The notes beneath the pieces are model-generated. The model ran no database searches, was not told the origin of the DNA, and saw nothing but the letters and a program-made list of their open reading frames with translations. Below are positions 27,836 to 35,956 of a DNA stretch of 64,000 nucleotides, piece by piece; the first letter of the stretch is position 1, and every line of letters begins with the position of its first letter. The position numbers and the translations under genes are program-made. The stretch is from Herbaspirillum sp. SJZ106 (GTDB lineage Bacteria > Pseudomonadota > Gammaproteobacteria > Burkholderiales > Burkholderiaceae_D), in assembly GCF_006715495.1 (NCBI RefSeq), contig NZ_VFNI01000003.1:558001-622000 (forward strand). The letters run 5' to 3'.

Positions 27836-29606
27836 GATGATGTCGGTCGGAGAGAATAGCCGGAACGCCAGTTGACAGGCAGCCGTCGACGACGTCGAAC
27901 AACTGCAGCACTTCCGGAAACACAAAGGCAAAATAATAGCATGCGGCATCCCGCTTGCCGTTGTAGTACGCAGGGTCGCAATCCAGCGCCGCAAGCGCCC
28001 GCAGCGCGGCGCGCAGCCACATCCAGCCCAATGCCAGATGTCCCGTCAGGCGCAGCATTTCATCAGCCAGGAAGTAAGGCAGCGACGGATTGCTTGCCAT
28101 GCCGACGGCGATATCCGCTGCCGCTTGCCGCAGCTTTTGCGCGGCCTGCAGCAGCAGCGATGCCTGCTGTTCGAATGCGCCCCCGTCGGCGCGCCGCGCA
28201 TCGGCTTGCACCAGCGCCACGAAATCCTCCAGCCGGCGGCCATCGTCGGCCAGCACTTTGCGCAGCAGGAAATCGATGCCCTGAATCTCGTTGCTGCCTT
28301 CGTAGATCATCGTGATGCGGGCGTCGCGCAGATATTGCTCGATGCCGCTCTCGACGATATAGCCATGCCCGCCGAACACTTGCAGCGCGCGGCTGGCGCA
28401 TTGGAATCCCTGCTCGGTCAGGAAGGCCTTGACCACCGGCGTGATGAATTCCAGCCGATCGCGGTGGCGGCGTCTTGCGTCTGCATCCGTATCGTGTTCG
28501 GCCAGGTCCAGCAGCAATCCGGTCCAGCAAGCCAGCATGCGTCCGCCTTCGATGCGGCAGCGTTGCTCCATCAGCAGCTTGTGCACCGCCGGATGCAGCG
28601 CGATCGGATCGGCCGCCTGGGCGCCGGCCGGACGTACCGGCGCGCGCGACTGGCGCCGCTCGTGCGCATAGGCCAGCGAACGCTGCCATGCCGCTTCCGC
28701 CAATCCCAGCCCCTGGACGCCGACGTGCAGGCGCGCCGCATTCATCATCACGAACATCGCCGCCAGCCCGCGTCCGGCTTCGCCCACCAGCCAGGCTTGC
28801 GCCTGCTCGAAGCGCAGGCTGCAGGTGGCGCTGCCGCGGATGCCCATCTTGTGTTCGATGCCGGTGCACTGTATGCCGTTGCGGCTGCCGTCGGGCAGCA
28901 GCTTGGGCGCCAGGAACAGCGACAGGCCTTTGCTGCCCGGCGCGGCGTCGGGCAGGCGCGCCAGCACCAGGTGGACGATGTTGCCGGTGAGGTCGTGTTC
29001 CCCGCCGGAGATGAAGATCTTGTCGCCGCTGAGGCGGTAGCCGCCGTCGTCGCCCGGCGCGGCGCGCGTGCGCAGCAGGCCCAGGTCGCTGCCGGCATGC
29101 GCTTCGGTCAGGCACATGGTGGCCAGCCATTCGCCGCTGGCGATCTTGTCCAGGTAGGCCTCGCGCAGCGCCGGCGAACCGTGCGCGGCCAGGCAGGCAT
29201 AGGCGCCGTGCAGCAGGCCCGGATACATGGTCCAGCCGTGGTTGGCTGCGCTCAGCATTTCATAGAGCGCGCAATCGAGCACCTGCGGCAAGCCCTGCCC
29301 GCCATGCTCGGGCGCGCAAGCCAGCGCCGGCCAGCCGCCTTCGCAGAAGCGCGCATAGGCGCCGGCGAAACCGGACGGCGTCGTCACCGCGCCTTGCTCG
29401 AAGCGGCAGCCCTCGCGGTCGCCGCTGGCATTGAGCGGCGCGACCACATTGGCGGCGAAGCGGCCCGCTTCTTCCAGTATCTGCATCATCAGCTCGCCAT
29501 CGAACCCGGCGTGCGCAGGCAAGGCGCGCAAAGCCTGCGGAGCCTGCAGCACCTCATCGAGCACGAAAGCGAAGTCGCGCAGCGGGGGCACATAATTCAT
29601 CGGCAT
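27813..29606 (-). CDS. acyl-CoA dehydrogenase, probably for phenylpropanoyl-CoA
   Basis: A 597-residue FAD enzyme of the long acyl-CoA dehydrogenase group (DmdC/AidB-like architecture with an extended C-terminal domain). FAD/substrate motifs are MCLTEAHAGSDLGLLRT and LSGDKIFISGGEHDLTGNIV. The catalytic base is the Glu in ARITMIYEGSNEIQGIDF, and GHGYIVESGIEQYLRDAR is typical. It would desaturate a saturated side chain (for example dihydroferuloyl- or phenylpropanoyl-CoA) before hydration; the substrate is inferred from the fcs/ech/thiolase neighbours. The C-terminal 30 residues are poorly conserved-looking and overlap the MarR start. Confidence 0.85.
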   Translation of the reverse strand: MPMNYVPPLRDFAFVLDEVLQAPQALRALPAHAGFDGELMMQILEEAGRFAANVVAPLNASGDREGCRFEQGAVTTPSGFAGAYARFCEGGWPALACAPEHGGQGLPQVLDCALYEMLSAANHGWTMYPGLLHGAYACLAAHGSPALREAYLDKIASGEWLATMCLTEAHAGSDLGLLRTRAAPGDDGGYRLSGDKIFISGGEHDLTGNIVHLVLARLPDAAPGSKGLSLFLAPKLLPDGSRNGIQCTGIEHKMGIRGSATCSLRFEQAQAWLVGEAGRGLAAMFVMMNAARLHVGVQGLGLAEAAWQRSLAYAHERRQSRAPVRPAGAQAADPIALHPAVHKLLMEQRCRIEGGRMLACWTGLLLDLAEHDTDADARRRHRDRLEFITPVVKAFLTEQGFQCASRALQVFGGHGYIVESGIEQYLRDARITMIYEGSNEIQGIDFLLRKVLADDGRRLEDFVALVQADARRADGGAFEQQASLLLQAAQKLRQAAADIAVGMASNPSLPYFLADEMLRLTGHLALGWMWLRAALRALAALDCDPAYYNGKRDAACYYFAFVFPEVLQLFDVVDGCLSTGVPAILSDRHHHAAQEAG

Positions 29607-29743
29607 TCCCCGGACGGCCAGGTTGGGCAGGCGGCGGGCGCCGCCGCTGGAAAACCGGGGGCGATCGGCGCCAGGAATGGTGTGGTCATGAGCGTCTCCT
29701 GAATGGATTGTTTATCTCTTGCGCGGCGGCGGATGCGCCGAAC

Positions 29744-30496
29744 TCAGGAGGCCAGCGCATCCGGCGTGGCCTGCTTGCCGAAGCCGAGATAGGCCTGGAT
29801 CACCTGGCTGTCGCCGGCCAGTTGCGCCGACTCGCCTTGCATGGTGACCTTGCCCAGTTCCAGCACGTAACCGTAGTCGGCGGTCTGCAGCGCCGCGCGC
29901 GCGTTCTGTTCGACCAGCAGCACCGAGATGCCGGCGCTGCGCAGTTCGGCCACGATCTGCAGGATTTCCTTGACGATGCGCGGGGCCAGCCCCAGGCTCG
30001 GTTCGTCCAGCATCAGCAGCTCCGGCTTGGCCATCAGCGCGCGGCCGATGGCCAGCATCTGGCGCTCGCCGCCCGAGAGCGTGCCGGCCAGCTGGCGCCG
30101 CCGTTCCTTCAGGCGCGGGAACATCTCGAATACCGTGGCCAGCTGATCCATCGGTTGCGCCTGGCGCAGCCGCAAGCGGCGGAATCCGCCCAGCAGCAGG
30201 TTGTCTTCCACGCTCATGGTGGAGAACAGTTCGCGCCGCTCAGGCACCAGGGCGATGCCTTCCAGCACGCGCTGTTCCAGGCTGCAGCGCTCGATGGCGC
30301 GGCCGCGGTAGCGGATCGTCCCCCGGGCCGGCAACACGCCCATGATGGCGTTGAGCAGGGTGGACTTGCCGGCGCCGTTGGGGCCGATCACGGTGGCGAT
30401 GCTGCCGCGCTCCAGCCTGAGATTGATGTCGTGCAAGGCCGGCACCTTGCCGTAGCTGGCGCGCAGCTGCGTCACTTCCAATAAGGTTTCGCTCAT
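29744..30496 (-). CDS. livF: branched-chain-type ABC transporter ATP-binding protein (LivF)
   Basis: A 250-residue ATPase with Walker A GPNGAGKST at residues 38-46, the ABC signature LSGGERQMLAIGRALM, and Walker B LLMLDEPSLGLAP. It energises a HAAT-family importer. Its start overlaps the stop of the fused permease-ATPase gene by four bases. The neighbouring genes for CoA-dependent aromatic degradation suggest uptake of hydroxycinnamates or similar acids rather than amino acids. Confidence 0.9.
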   Translation of the reverse strand: MSETLLEVTQLRASYGKVPALHDINLRLERGSIATVIGPNGAGKSTLLNAIMGVLPARGTIRYRGRAIERCSLEQRVLEGIALVPERRELFSTMSVEDNLLLGGFRRLRLRQAQPMDQLATVFEMFPRLKERRRQLAGTLSGGERQMLAIGRALMAKPELLMLDEPSLGLAPRIVKEILQIVAELRSAGISVLLVEQNARAALQTADYGYVLELGKVTMQGESAQLAGDSQVIQAYLGFGKQATPDALAS

Positions 30497-32292
30497 TCGA
30501 TTCCACCCAGGTAGGCTTCGATCACGGCGGGATGCCGCTGGATTTCCTGCGGCGTGCCTTCGGCGATCTTGGCGCCGAATTCCATCACCACGATATGGTC
30601 GGTCAATTGCATGACGAATTCCATGTCATGTTCCACCAGCAGGATGCTCATGCCGTCGGCGCGCAGCTCCTGCAGCACCTTGGCCAGCGCCTGCTTTTCC
30701 AGGTGGCGCAGGCCGGCGGCGGGTTCGTCCAGTAGCAGCAGCAGCGGATCGCAGCACAGCGCGCGGGCGATTTCCAGGATGCGCTGCTGGCCCAGCGCCA
30801 GGTTGCCGGCCTGCTCATGCATCAGGTGTTGCAGGCCGACGCGATGCAGCGCGCGCGCGGCCTCTTCCAGCAGCGCCTGTTCTTCGCGGCGCTCCAGGTG
30901 CAGCATGGCGTTGACGGTATTGCGCAGGAAACCCTGGCGGCTGCGCAGGTGCGCGCCCAGCGCCACATTCTCCAGCACCGACATGCCCGGCAGCAGGCGC
31001 ACGTGCTGGAAGGTGCGGGCGATGCCCAGGCTGGCGATGGTGCGCGCCTGCAGGCCGGCGATGTCGCGACCGTTGAAGCTGACGCGTCCGCCGCTGGCAT
31101 GCAGCAGGCCGGTGACCAGGTTGAAGGTGGTCGACTTGCCGGCGCCGTTGGGGCCGATCAGGCCGACGATCTCGCCGGCTTTCACATTGAAGGACACCTC
31201 ATTGACCGCCACCAGTCCGCCGAAGCGCTTGGCGATCTGGTCCACCTGCAGCAGCGCCGCGCCGCGCGCCGGCGCCTGGCGCTTCGACATGGCCTGCGCG
31301 CCCGGCTGCAGCAATGGCCGCGGCGCCGGCGGAAAGACGCGCGTCCATAGCGCCCGCAGCCAGGGCCACAGGCCGCCGCGCGCATACTTGAGCAGCAGGA
31401 TCAGGATCAGGCCGAAGACGATGCTTTCATAGCTGCCTTCGCCGCCCAGCAGCGCCGGCAGCAGCACCTGTAACTGGTCGGCCAGCAGCTTGAGCACGCC
31501 GGCGCCCAGCAGCGCGCCCCAGATATGCGCGATGCCGCCGACCACCACGATGAACAGGTATTCGATGCCCATCGCCAGGCTGAACGGCGACGGGTTGACG
31601 GTGCGCTGCATGTGCGCGAACAGCCAGCCCGACACCGAAGCCAGCAACGCCGCCAGCACGAAGATCAGGATCTTGTAGCGGCCGGTATCCACGCCCATCG
31701 CCTCGGCCATCGAGCGGCCGCCCTTGAGCGCGCGGATGGCGCGGCCGGCGCGCGAATCGAGCAGGTTCAGCGACAGCCAGGCGGCGCCCAGCACGATGGC
31801 CCAGATCAGGTAATAAAGATGGCGATCCTGCGTCAGGTCGATGCCCGGCAAATGCAGCGGCGGGATGCCGGCGATGCCGTCGTATTTGCCCAGCCATTCC
31901 ACCTTGCCGAACAAGAAGTACAGGCTGATGCCCCAGGCGATGGTCGCCAGCGGCAGGTAGTGGCCCGACATGCGCAGCGTGATGCGTCCCAGCACATAGG
32001 CCGAGGCGCCGGTCAGCAGCAGGCCCAGCGGCAGCGTCAGCCAGGGCGAGATGCCGTGCGCGGTGCTCAGGTAGGACGTCGTGTAGGCGCCCAGCCCGAC
32101 GAAGGCGGCCTGGCCGAACGAGGTCATGCCGCCGATGCCGGTCAGCAGCACCAGGCCGATGGCCACCAGCGCATACAGGCCGATGTAGTTGGCCTGGATG
32201 ATCCAGAACTGCGGCGTGGGCAGCAGCGGGAAGAGCACCAGCAGCGCCAGCAGCGCCAGATGGGGAATGCGTCGCGTCGTCATGGTTTTCAT
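30493..32292 (-). CDS. fused ABC permease-ATPase (LivM-LivG)
   Basis: A 599-residue two-domain protein. Residues 1 to about 318 are a LivM permease with many hydrophobic helices (LYALVAIGLVLLTGIGGMTS, FGQAAFVGLGAY, YLFIVVVGGIAHIWGALLGA). A proline/alanine-rich linker (about 319-345) leads into a LivG ATPase with Walker A GPNGAGKST at 380-388, signature LALGQQRILEIARALCC, and Walker B LLLLDEPAAGL. The permease and ATPase are normally separate genes. The frame is continuous, so this is a genuine fusion. It overlaps livF and livH by four bases each. Confidence 0.92.
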   Translation of the reverse strand: MKTMTTRRIPHLALLALLVLFPLLPTPQFWIIQANYIGLYALVAIGLVLLTGIGGMTSFGQAAFVGLGAYTTSYLSTAHGISPWLTLPLGLLLTGASAYVLGRITLRMSGHYLPLATIAWGISLYFLFGKVEWLGKYDGIAGIPPLHLPGIDLTQDRHLYYLIWAIVLGAAWLSLNLLDSRAGRAIRALKGGRSMAEAMGVDTGRYKILIFVLAALLASVSGWLFAHMQRTVNPSPFSLAMGIEYLFIVVVGGIAHIWGALLGAGVLKLLADQLQVLLPALLGGEGSYESIVFGLILILLLKYARGGLWPWLRALWTRVFPPAPRPLLQPGAQAMSKRQAPARGAALLQVDQIAKRFGGLVAVNEVSFNVKAGEIVGLIGPNGAGKSTTFNLVTGLLHASGGRVSFNGRDIAGLQARTIASLGIARTFQHVRLLPGMSVLENVALGAHLRSRQGFLRNTVNAMLHLERREEQALLEEAARALHRVGLQHLMHEQAGNLALGQQRILEIARALCCDPLLLLLDEPAAGLRHLEKQALAKVLQELRADGMSILLVEHDMEFVMQLTDHIVVMEFGAKIAEGTPQEIQRHPAVIEAYLGGIE

Positions 32293-33329
32293 TCCTCGTC
32301 CTCGTCATGCGCCGGCGTGACCAGCGAGCGCCACAGCAATATCGGCAGCAGGGCCATGAAGACGATCACCTCCTTGTAATCGCTGGCCCAGAACGAACTG
32401 AACGATTCCAGCAGGCCCACCAGCAGCGCCCCTCCGGCGGCCAGCGGGAAGCTGGCCAGTGCGCCGATGGTGGCGGCGACGAAGCCTTTGAGGCCGATCA
32501 GGAAGCCCGAGTCATAAAAAATGGTGCTCATCGGGCCAATCAACACGCCCGACAGAGCACCGATAAACGCCGCCACGGCAAAGGAGAGCTTGCCGGCCAG
32601 CGTCGTGGAAATTCCCATCAGGCGCGCGCCCAGGCGGTTGACCGCGGTCGCGCGCAAGGCCTTGCCGTACAGGGTGTAGCCGGAGAACAGCCACAACGCC
32701 AGCAGCAGGGCGCAGGCCGCGCCGACCACCACCAGCGTCTGCGCGCTCAGGGTCAGCGCCCCGATGTTCCAGCGCTCATCCCAGAATGCCGGCGTGCGGA
32801 ACCCTTCGGCGCCGAAGAAAACCAGCCCCAGCCCGGTCATGGCCAGATGGATGCCGACCGAGACGATCAGCAGTTGCAGCACGCTGGCATCGGCCATCGA
32901 TTCGAATACCACTTGATACAACAGCGGTCCCAGCGCGGTGATGAGCAGCAGCGTCAGCGCCACTTGCACCGGCAGCGGAAACTGCTGCGGCGCGGCCCAC
33001 CAGACCAGCGCGGCGATGGCCAGCGGCAGGCCCAGCGTATTGGCCAGGACGCGCGGCAAGCGCGCCGCCTGGCCGGCGCGCAGCAGCGCCGTGGTTTGCA
33101 TCGCGGCCGCGCAACATGCCAGGATCAGCAGCAGCCACAGCGGGCCGGGACGCTGGCCCTGCTGCAGCATGGCCAGCGTGAGCGCGCCGAAGGCGACGAA
33201 TTCGCCTTGCGGAATGAAGAGGATGCGAGTGACCGTAAACACCAGCACCAGGGCGATGGCGATCAGCCCGTAGACGATGCCGTTGGTCAGGCCGTCCAGC
33301 AGCAGGATGGCGGCGATGGATGAGTCCAT
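32289..33329 (-). CDS. livH: branched-chain-type ABC transporter permease (LivH)
   Basis: A 346-residue inner-membrane permease, somewhat longer than usual (about 290-310). It opens with LLLDGLTNGIVYGLIAIALV and VFTVTRILFIPQGEFVAFGA, typical of LivH, and contains LRATAVNRLGARLMGIST, the cytoplasmic coupling loop. It pairs with the LivM half of the downstream fusion. It is the first transporter gene after the binding protein, 88 bases away, and overlaps the fusion gene by four bases. Confidence 0.9.
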   Translation of the reverse strand: MDSSIAAILLLDGLTNGIVYGLIAIALVLVFTVTRILFIPQGEFVAFGALTLAMLQQGQRPGPLWLLLILACCAAAMQTTALLRAGQAARLPRVLANTLGLPLAIAALVWWAAPQQFPLPVQVALTLLLITALGPLLYQVVFESMADASVLQLLIVSVGIHLAMTGLGLVFFGAEGFRTPAFWDERWNIGALTLSAQTLVVVGAACALLLALWLFSGYTLYGKALRATAVNRLGARLMGISTTLAGKLSFAVAAFIGALSGVLIGPMSTIFYDSGFLIGLKGFVAATIGALASFPLAAGGALLVGLLESFSSFWASDYKEVIVFMALLPILLWRSLVTPAHDEDEE

Positions 33330-33417
33330 GTGTGGAAAATGGAAGAATCAGGAACAAGGGCGGCGCGGCCATGGACTTGCATATGGGCCGCGCCGCTGCG
33401 TTTGAGGAAGATCGCCG

Positions 33418-34563
33418 TCAGGGATTGGCGGCCTTCCAGTTGCCGTTCTGGATGGTCAGCATGATGCGCGCATCGTCGCCCAGGCCGAAGTGATCCTTGG
33501 CGCTGTAGTGCAGGGTGCCTTGCGAGATCTGGATATTGCCGGAGTTCTCCAGGGCATCCTTGAGCGCCGCGCGGAAGGCGGGCGTGCCGGGTTTGGCTTT
33601 CTTCAGCGCTTCCGGCACCACCTTCTGCAACACCAGCTGGGCGTCGTAGATGTGGGCCGCGAACAGGTTGCGGGTGCCGGCGCCGTACTGCTTTTCATAG
33701 CGCGTGACGAAATCGGTGGCCAGCTTCTTCGACGGGTTGCTGTCGGGCAGCGCTTCCGGTACCACCGCCGGGCCCGACACCACGAAGGAACCCTCGACAT
33801 CCTTGCCGCCCAGGCGGATCAGGTCGCGCGAGGCGGCGCTGTGGGTCTGGTAGATCTTGCCCTTGTAGCCGCGTTCGACCAGGGCCTTGTGCGGCATTGC
33901 CGCGCCGCTGCCGGATGCCACCACCAGCACCGCGTCGGGGTTGGCGCTGACCACCCGCAAGGCTTGCGCGGTGACGCTGGTGTCGGCGCGCGAGAAGCGT
34001 TCTACCGTGCCGACCTTGATGCCGGCGGCCGGCGCCAGGCGCTGCACTTCCTTGAGCCAGTTTTCGCCGTAGGAGTCGGAGTAGCCGAGGAAACCGATGG
34101 TTTTCACGCCTTGCTTTTTCATCTGGTCCACCACGCCGCCGGCCATGACCGCGGTCGATTGCGGCAGGCGGAAGGTCCAGGCATCCTTGCCTTCAGGGGT
34201 TTCGATGGGAGAGATGGCCAGTTGCACCGTCTGGGTTTCCAGCGCCACGTCGGCGATGGCCAGCGTCGGCGGCACCGCCGCCGAGCCGATGATCAGGTCG
34301 ACCTTGTCCTCGGCCACCAGGCGGCGCGCGTTCTTGCTGGCCTGGGTCGGGTCGGTGGCGTCGTCCAGCACCACCAGCTTGACCTTCTCGCCGCCGATGC
34401 TGTCGGGCCACAGCGCGAAGCCGTTCTTGGCGGGAATGCCCAGGCCCGAACCGGGGCCGGTCAGAGACATGATCACGCCGATGGTCAGTTCGGCATGGGC
34501 CGCGCCCGCGCAAGCCAGCATCGACGCCAGCAGGCTGGCCTTGAATACCTGTTTTACCCTCAT
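33418..34563 (-). CDS. periplasmic substrate-binding protein of the HAAT transporter (LivK type)
   Basis: A 381-residue precursor with a Sec signal (FKASLLASMLACAGAAHA). The mature Peripla_BP_6 fold starts LTIGVIMSLTGPGSGLGIPA and includes VVLDDATDPTQASKNARRLV, then IGSAAVPPTLAIADVA and GYSDSYGENWLKEVQRLA. It delivers a ligand to the LivH/LivM-G/LivF complex encoded next to it. It belongs to a different subgroup from the three other binding proteins of the window, which lack this start and share their own C-terminal pattern. Ligand inferred to be a hydroxycinnamate-like acid. Confidence 0.88.
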   Translation of the reverse strand: MRVKQVFKASLLASMLACAGAAHAELTIGVIMSLTGPGSGLGIPAKNGFALWPDSIGGEKVKLVVLDDATDPTQASKNARRLVAEDKVDLIIGSAAVPPTLAIADVALETQTVQLAISPIETPEGKDAWTFRLPQSTAVMAGGVVDQMKKQGVKTIGFLGYSDSYGENWLKEVQRLAPAAGIKVGTVERFSRADTSVTAQALRVVSANPDAVLVVASGSGAAMPHKALVERGYKGKIYQTHSAASRDLIRLGGKDVEGSFVVSGPAVVPEALPDSNPSKKLATDFVTRYEKQYGAGTRNLFAAHIYDAQLVLQKVVPEALKKAKPGTPAFRAALKDALENSGNIQISQGTLHYSAKDHFGLGDDARIMLTIQNGNWKAANP

Positions 34564-34617
34564 TTTCGTCTCCTTGTATTTTGTGGTGTGTTGTTCAGAT
34601 TTGTCCTCTACATCTTT

Positions 34618-34711
34618 CCGTCCGGACTGCGCAGGCCCCTGGAGGCCATCCCGAAGGCGCTCGGACGGTGCGCCTTCGATACGCGGCGAGGCCGCTATTC
34701 AGTCCGAACGG
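34618..34711. repeat. REP-like imperfect inverted repeat
   Basis: Two arms of about 42 bases surround a nine-base centre. The outer ends pair (CCGTCCGGACTG with CAGTCCGAACGG), and so do the inner ends (CGAAGGCGC at 34652-34660 with GCGCCTTCG at 34670-34678). The right arm with CTTCGATACG and TTCAGTCCGAACGG resembles REP-type intergenic palindromes common in proteobacteria. It fills the 176-base gap between the binding-protein gene and the thioesterase gene and could weaken readthrough. Confidence 0.6.
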
Positions 34712-34739
34712 TATTCCGGCATGTCGAAACGGCCTCCTG

Positions 34740-35159
34740 TCAGCTGCACATTGCCCGGATGTCGGCCGGGATGGCGATGGCCTTGATGCGGCCGGGATCG
34801 TCCGGATGCCGGATGGCGAATACCCGGGTGTCGCGCCCTTCGGCCAGCAGTTCGCCATCGCGCTTGAGTTCGTGCCGCATGACGAAGGTCTTGTCGTTCC
34901 ACTCGACGATGGCCGAGTGCACTTCCACCCGGTCGCCATAAGTGGCCGGCCGCACGAAGCGCGAACTGATGTCGACCACCGGCGTGCCGATGATGCCGCG
35001 TGTCTTTTCCGTCTCGCGCCAGGGCGGCACGCCGCACTGGTGGAAGAAGTTGCGCGAGGCGGCGTCGTACCAGCGGAAGAAATTGGGGAAGAACACGATG
35101 CCGGCCGGATCGCAGTCGCCGAATTCGACATTGATGGGATAGATGACGGTTTTGCTCAT
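34740..35159 (-). CDS. 4-hydroxybenzoyl-CoA thioesterase-family enzyme
   Basis: A 139-residue hot-dog-fold thioesterase. It closely follows the Pseudomonas 4-hydroxybenzoyl-CoA thioesterase pattern: VEFGDCDPAGIVFFPNFFRW with the catalytic Asp at position 17, DAASRNFFHQCGVPPWRETE and an ending in IPADIRAMCS. In this cluster it would release the free C6-C1 acid (vanillate, 4-hydroxybenzoate or similar) and CoA after thiolysis of the shortened side chain. It lies 13 bases after the SDR gene. Confidence 0.9.
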   Translation of the reverse strand: MSKTVIYPINVEFGDCDPAGIVFFPNFFRWYDAASRNFFHQCGVPPWRETEKTRGIIGTPVVDISSRFVRPATYGDRVEVHSAIVEWNDKTFVMRHELKRDGELLAEGRDTRVFAIRHPDDPGRIKAIAIPADIRAMCS

Positions 35160-35172
35160 GGCGTGCTTCCCT

Positions 35173-35937
35173 TTAACGCGGCGCCAGGCGCAATGCGCCG
35201 TCGAGGCGGATCACCTCGCCGTTGAGCGACAGGTTGCCGGCGATGTGCAGCGCCAGTTGCGCGAACTCTTCCGCCTTGCCCAGGCGCTTGGGGAAGGGAA
35301 TGGACGCCGCCAGCGACTGCTGCACCTCTTCCGGCAGCTTGTAGAGCAGCGGCGTGAGGAACAGCCCCGGCGCGATGGTCGCCACGCGGATGCCGTATTG
35401 CGCCAGGTCGCGCGCCAGCGGCAGCGTCATCGAGGTGATGCCGCCCTTGGAGGCGGCATAGCCGGCCTGGCCCACCTGGCCGTCATAGGCGGCCACCGAG
35501 GCGGTGGCAATTATCACGCCGCGTTCGCCGTCTTCCAATGGACTGGCGGCGGCCATGCGCGCGGCGGCCAGGCGGATCATGTTGAACGTGCCGATCAGGT
35601 TGACGTTGACGATGCGGCTGAAGTCCTCCAGCGGCATCGGGCTGCCATCCTTGCCGACCATCCGCTTGGCGCCGCCGATGCCGGCGCAGTTGACCAGGAT
35701 GCGCGGCGCGCCGTTGGCTGCCTGCGCGGCATCCAGCGCCGCTTCGACCGAAGCGCTGTCGGTGATGTCGCAGCGCGCGGCATGGCAACCCAGTTCGGCC
35801 GCCAGCGCTTGGGCGGCTTCGGCATTGACATCGAGAATCGAGACGCGGGCGCCGGCGCGCGCCAGCTGGCGTACGGTCTCGGCCCCCAGTCCTGATGCGC
35901 CGCCGGTCACCAGCGCGGCTTGTCCTTGCAATTGCAT
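35173..35937 (-). CDS. SDR-family 3-hydroxyacyl-CoA dehydrogenase
   Basis: A 254-residue NAD-dependent short-chain dehydrogenase. The coenzyme motif TGGASGLG is at residues 11-18, the acidic NAD-selecting residue in SILDVNAEAA, the NAG-type motif as LVNCAGIGG, and the catalytic YAASKGG with the preceding ATASVAAYDGQVGQ serine. It resembles type II 3-hydroxyacyl-CoA dehydrogenases (HSD17B10-like). It fits the second oxidation step, turning 3-hydroxy-3-aryl-propanoyl-CoA into the beta-keto thioester. It is 19 bases after the thiolase gene. Confidence 0.87.
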   Translation of the reverse strand: MQLQGQAALVTGGASGLGAETVRQLARAGARVSILDVNAEAAQALAAELGCHAARCDITDSASVEAALDAAQAANGAPRILVNCAGIGGAKRMVGKDGSPMPLEDFSRIVNVNLIGTFNMIRLAAARMAAASPLEDGERGVIIATASVAAYDGQVGQAGYAASKGGITSMTLPLARDLAQYGIRVATIAPGLFLTPLLYKLPEEVQQSLAASIPFPKRLGKAEEFAQLALHIAGNLSLNGEVIRLDGALRLAPR

Positions 35938-35956
35938 GTTTGCTTTCCTTGTCGGT

